Shown one piece after another: positions 5,507 to 7,113 of a DNA stretch of 7,113 bases. The DNA is taken from contig CAIYZI010000525.1 in the NCBI GenBank assembly GCA_903930665.1, positions 1 through 7,113 of the forward strand. The letters are read 5' to 3'. The DNA is from an uncultured beta proteobacterium. GTDB lineage: Bacteria; Pseudomonadota; Gammaproteobacteria; Burkholderiales; Burkholderiaceae. How positions within the stretch are numbered: the stretch's first letter is position 1; each line of letters starts with the position of its first letter. The notes beneath the pieces were generated by a model. That model searched no databases. It was given only the letters and a program-made list of their open reading frames with translations, and was not told where the DNA came from. The position numbers were made by a program, and so were the translations under genes.

Positions 5507-6925
5507 ATGAGCTCATCAAAAAATTCCTTATCCAATAAAGCCCAAGCGTGGTCGGCGCGTTTTGCCGAACCTGTCGACGAACTAGTACAGCGTTATACCG
5601 CTTCCATCGGCTTTGATCAACGATTTGCCATGGTCGATATAGCAGGCTCCTTAGCCCATGCAGAGATGCTCGCTACCCAAAAGATTATCAGCACTCAAGA
5701 TTTCGCTGATATTCAAAAGGGAATGGCTCAGATTAAGAGCGAAATTGAGGCTGGTGAATTTAACTGGCAATTAGCCCTCGAAGACGTTCACCTCAATATT
5801 GAAGCCCGACTTACAGAATTAGTTGGAGATGCTGGAAAGCGCTTGCATACCGGTCGCTCACGAAACGACCAAGTGGCAACGGATTTACGCCTCTGGTTAA
5901 GAGACAGCGTTGATGAAATTGCCACTACTCTGAAAACTTTGCGTGTGGCACTACTCGATCTTGCAGAAAAACATGCGGCAACGATCATGCCTGGCCATAC
6001 CCATCTGCAGGTTGCTCAGCCAATTACCTTCGGACATCACTTGATGGCCTATTTTGAAATGTTTAGCCGTGATGCCAGTCGCTTAAAAGATTTACGCGCA
6101 CGCTTTAACCGTCTGCCATTAGGTGCCGCCGCTTTAGCTGGAACAACCTACCCGATTGACCGCGAACAAGTTGCTCGTGCTTTGGGCTTTGATGGCATCT
6201 GTACCAATTCATTAGATGCTGTTTCTGATCGTGACTTTGCCATCGAGTTTTGTGCTTTTGCCGCCATCTTGATGATGCATATTTCTCGCTTATCAGAAGA
6301 ACTTGTTCTCTGGTTAAGCCCTCGCTTTGGATTTATTGATTTACCAGACCGCTTCTGCACAGGCAGTTCAATCATGCCTCAGAAGAAAAATCCCGATGTC
6401 CCAGAATTGGCACGTGGCAAAACCGGTCGCGTCTATGGTGATTTGATTTCTTTATTAACACTTATGAAGAGTCAGCCTCTTGCCTATAACAAAGACAATC
6501 AGGAGGACAAAGAGCCTTTATTTGACGCTGTTGATACCGTACAAGATACCTTGCGCATTTTTGCAGATATGGTTCCCCATATTGAAGTAAAGGCTGACGT
6601 GATGAAAGCGGCTGCCGAAGAAGGTTTTGCTACAGCAACCGACTTAGCTGATTATTTGGTTAAAAAAGGTTTGGCATTTCGTGATGCCCATGAGGCTGTC
6701 GCCCATGCTGTTAAGGCCTGCGTTGGTAGAAATTGCATGCTGACCGATTTAAGTCTTTCTGAATTGCGCTTTGCTTGTGGATTAGACGGTCGACCAGAGC
6801 TCATGGGTGATGATGTATTCGCCCTTCTCACAGTGGATGGCTCGGTGCAGTCCCGCCAGCACGCTGGTGGTACAGCCCCCAATCAGGTACTTGCTGCAAT
6901 CCAGCGGGGCCGCACGGAACTATAG
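5507..6925 (+). CDS. argH: Argininosuccinate lyase
   Basis: ArgH splits argininosuccinate into arginine and fumarate, the last step of arginine synthesis; it works as a cytoplasmic homotetramer of the fumarase/aspartase superfamily. The product has 472 residues (E. coli 457). Visible signatures are EDVHLNIEARL (92-102), TGRSRNDQVATDLRLW (115-130), GHTHLQVAQPITFGHH (163-178) with catalytic His166, DRDFAIEF (241-248), and the superfamily signature GSSIMPQKKNPD (286-297), whose mobile serine loop is the catalytic acid/base region. YNKDNQEDKEPLFD follows at 327-340. The frame is open from 5396, but the first 37 residues would lie over hemC and are unlike the family. The ATG at 5507, giving MSSSKNSLSNKAQAWSARF, fits known N-termini. 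The gene is complete and closed by TAG, and a strong hairpin follows five bases later. Confidence 0.96.
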   Translation: MSSSKNSLSNKAQAWSARFAEPVDELVQRYTASIGFDQRFAMVDIAGSLAHAEMLATQKIISTQDFADIQKGMAQIKSEIEAGEFNWQLALEDVHLNIEARLTELVGDAGKRLHTGRSRNDQVATDLRLWLRDSVDEIATTLKTLRVALLDLAEKHAATIMPGHTHLQVAQPITFGHHLMAYFEMFSRDASRLKDLRARFNRLPLGAAALAGTTYPIDREQVARALGFDGICTNSLDAVSDRDFAIEFCAFAAILMMHISRLSEELVLWLSPRFGFIDLPDRFCTGSSIMPQKKNPDVPELARGKTGRVYGDLISLLTLMKSQPLAYNKDNQEDKEPLFDAVDTVQDTLRIFADMVPHIEVKADVMKAAAEEGFATATDLADYLVKKGLAFRDAHEAVAHAVKACVGRNCMLTDLSLSELRFACGLDGRPELMGDDVFALLTVDGSVQSRQHAGGTAPNQVLAAIQRGRTEL

Positions 6926-6929
6926 GGAG

Positions 6930-6955
6930 CACAGAGTTTTGAGAAAAACTCTGTG
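6930..6955 (+). other. 11-bp stem-loop after argH
   Basis: CACAGAGTTTT (6930-6940) pairs perfectly with AAAACTCTGTG (6945-6955) around GAGA, a GNRA-type tetraloop. On the plus strand it is followed by six A residues and not by a T-tract, so it is not a standard Rho-independent terminator. On the minus strand the T-tract precedes the stem. It lies between argH and the next gene in the same direction and could act as a 3'-end stabiliser, processing site or translation-modulating structure. The stem's last three bases, GTG (6953-6955), are also an alternative in-frame start of the next gene. Confidence 0.65.
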
Positions 6956-6994
6956 AAAAAAGAGGGGGCTATCCAACCTCAGGGTATCCAAGCG

Positions 6995-7113
6995 ATGGCA
7001 TCTTGGAGCGGCGGGAAAGACTCTTGCTTAGCCTTATGGCGCTCCCAAAATTCTGGGGGTCTCACCATTACCCATCTGTTAACCGCTCTTGATGAAACCG
7101 GTTTAAAAACCCG
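6995..7113 (+). CDS. SGGKDS-motif ATP-binding protein, Dph6/DUF71-like (N-terminal part, truncated by window end)
   Basis: Only about 39 residues are visible, beginning MASWSGGKDSCLALWRSQ and still open at the window end. SGGKDS is the pyrophosphate-binding loop of N-type ATP pyrophosphatases. The early position, an ASWSGGKDS beginning and the following LALWR with HLLTALDETG resemble bacterial proteins of the diphthine--ammonia ligase/DUF71 (adenine nucleotide alpha-hydrolase-like) family. Bacteria lack diphthamide, so their substrate is not established. PP-loop tRNA-modifying enzymes such as TtcA or TilS share the motif, but the flanking residues fit DUF71 better. An in-frame GTG at 6953 would add 14 residues and begin inside the hairpin after argH. 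I favour the ATG because the motif then lies where family members have it. The gene lies 69 bases after argH, in the same direction. Confidence 0.7.
   Translation, partial: MASWSGGKDSCLALWRSQNSGGLTITHLLTALDETGLKT

Noticed and set aside
5464..5535. Extended hemC start at 5535
   Set aside because: It would overlap the argH coding start and adds residues foreign to HemC.
1..7113. Mobile element, CRISPR array, tRNA/rRNA genes or defence system
   Set aside because: No transposase, integrase, regular spacer repeats, cloverleaf or defence-protein motifs are visible; apart from the two genes cut by the window ends, the genes are intact housekeeping or transport genes.

Overview
The window looks like an ordinary, densely packed chromosomal segment of a proteobacterium. 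A betaproteobacterium of the Burkholderiales, perhaps close to Polynucleobacter, is my best guess. That rests on the style of the proteins (CalB-type coniferyl aldehyde dehydrogenase, RhlE-type helicase with a Gly/Arg/Ser-rich tail, UbiC, an argH/hemC/hemD neighbourhood) and on a moderate base composition. It is inference, since no search was run. There are no transposases, integrases, tRNA or rRNA genes, CRISPR arrays or phage genes.

Layout from left to right: the 3' part of an aldehyde dehydrogenase gene (+) converges on a LeuE/RhtB-type amino-acid exporter gene (-). A 250-base non-coding gap (1214-1463) follows, whose right half can fold into three consecutive hairpins. Then come a DEAD-box RNA helicase of the RhlE group (+) and, two bases later, chorismate lyase ubiC (+). 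ubiC converges on hemD (-), with only four bases between the stop codons. hemD is downstream of hemC (-) in a hemC-hemD unit. A 43-base gap separates hemC from divergent argH (+). argH is followed by a strong 11-bp hairpin and the start of a gene for an SGGKDS-type ATP-binding protein (Dph6/DUF71-like), cut by the window end.

Functionally, hemC and hemD act in sequence (porphobilinogen to hydroxymethylbilane to uroporphyrinogen III) in tetrapyrrole synthesis. ubiC commits chorismate to ubiquinone, and argH completes arginine synthesis. rhlE and ubiC are probably cotranscribed by position only; no functional link is known to me.

I found no convincing novel multi-gene system. The observations most worth checking are non-coding: the structured leader of rhlE, the compact hemC/argH promoter region where argH looks leaderless, the GNRA-loop hairpin after argH, and a palindrome whose arms contain the two convergent stop codons of ubiC and hemD. 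In-frame repeats in the RhlE tail and the HemC N-terminus are also noted.
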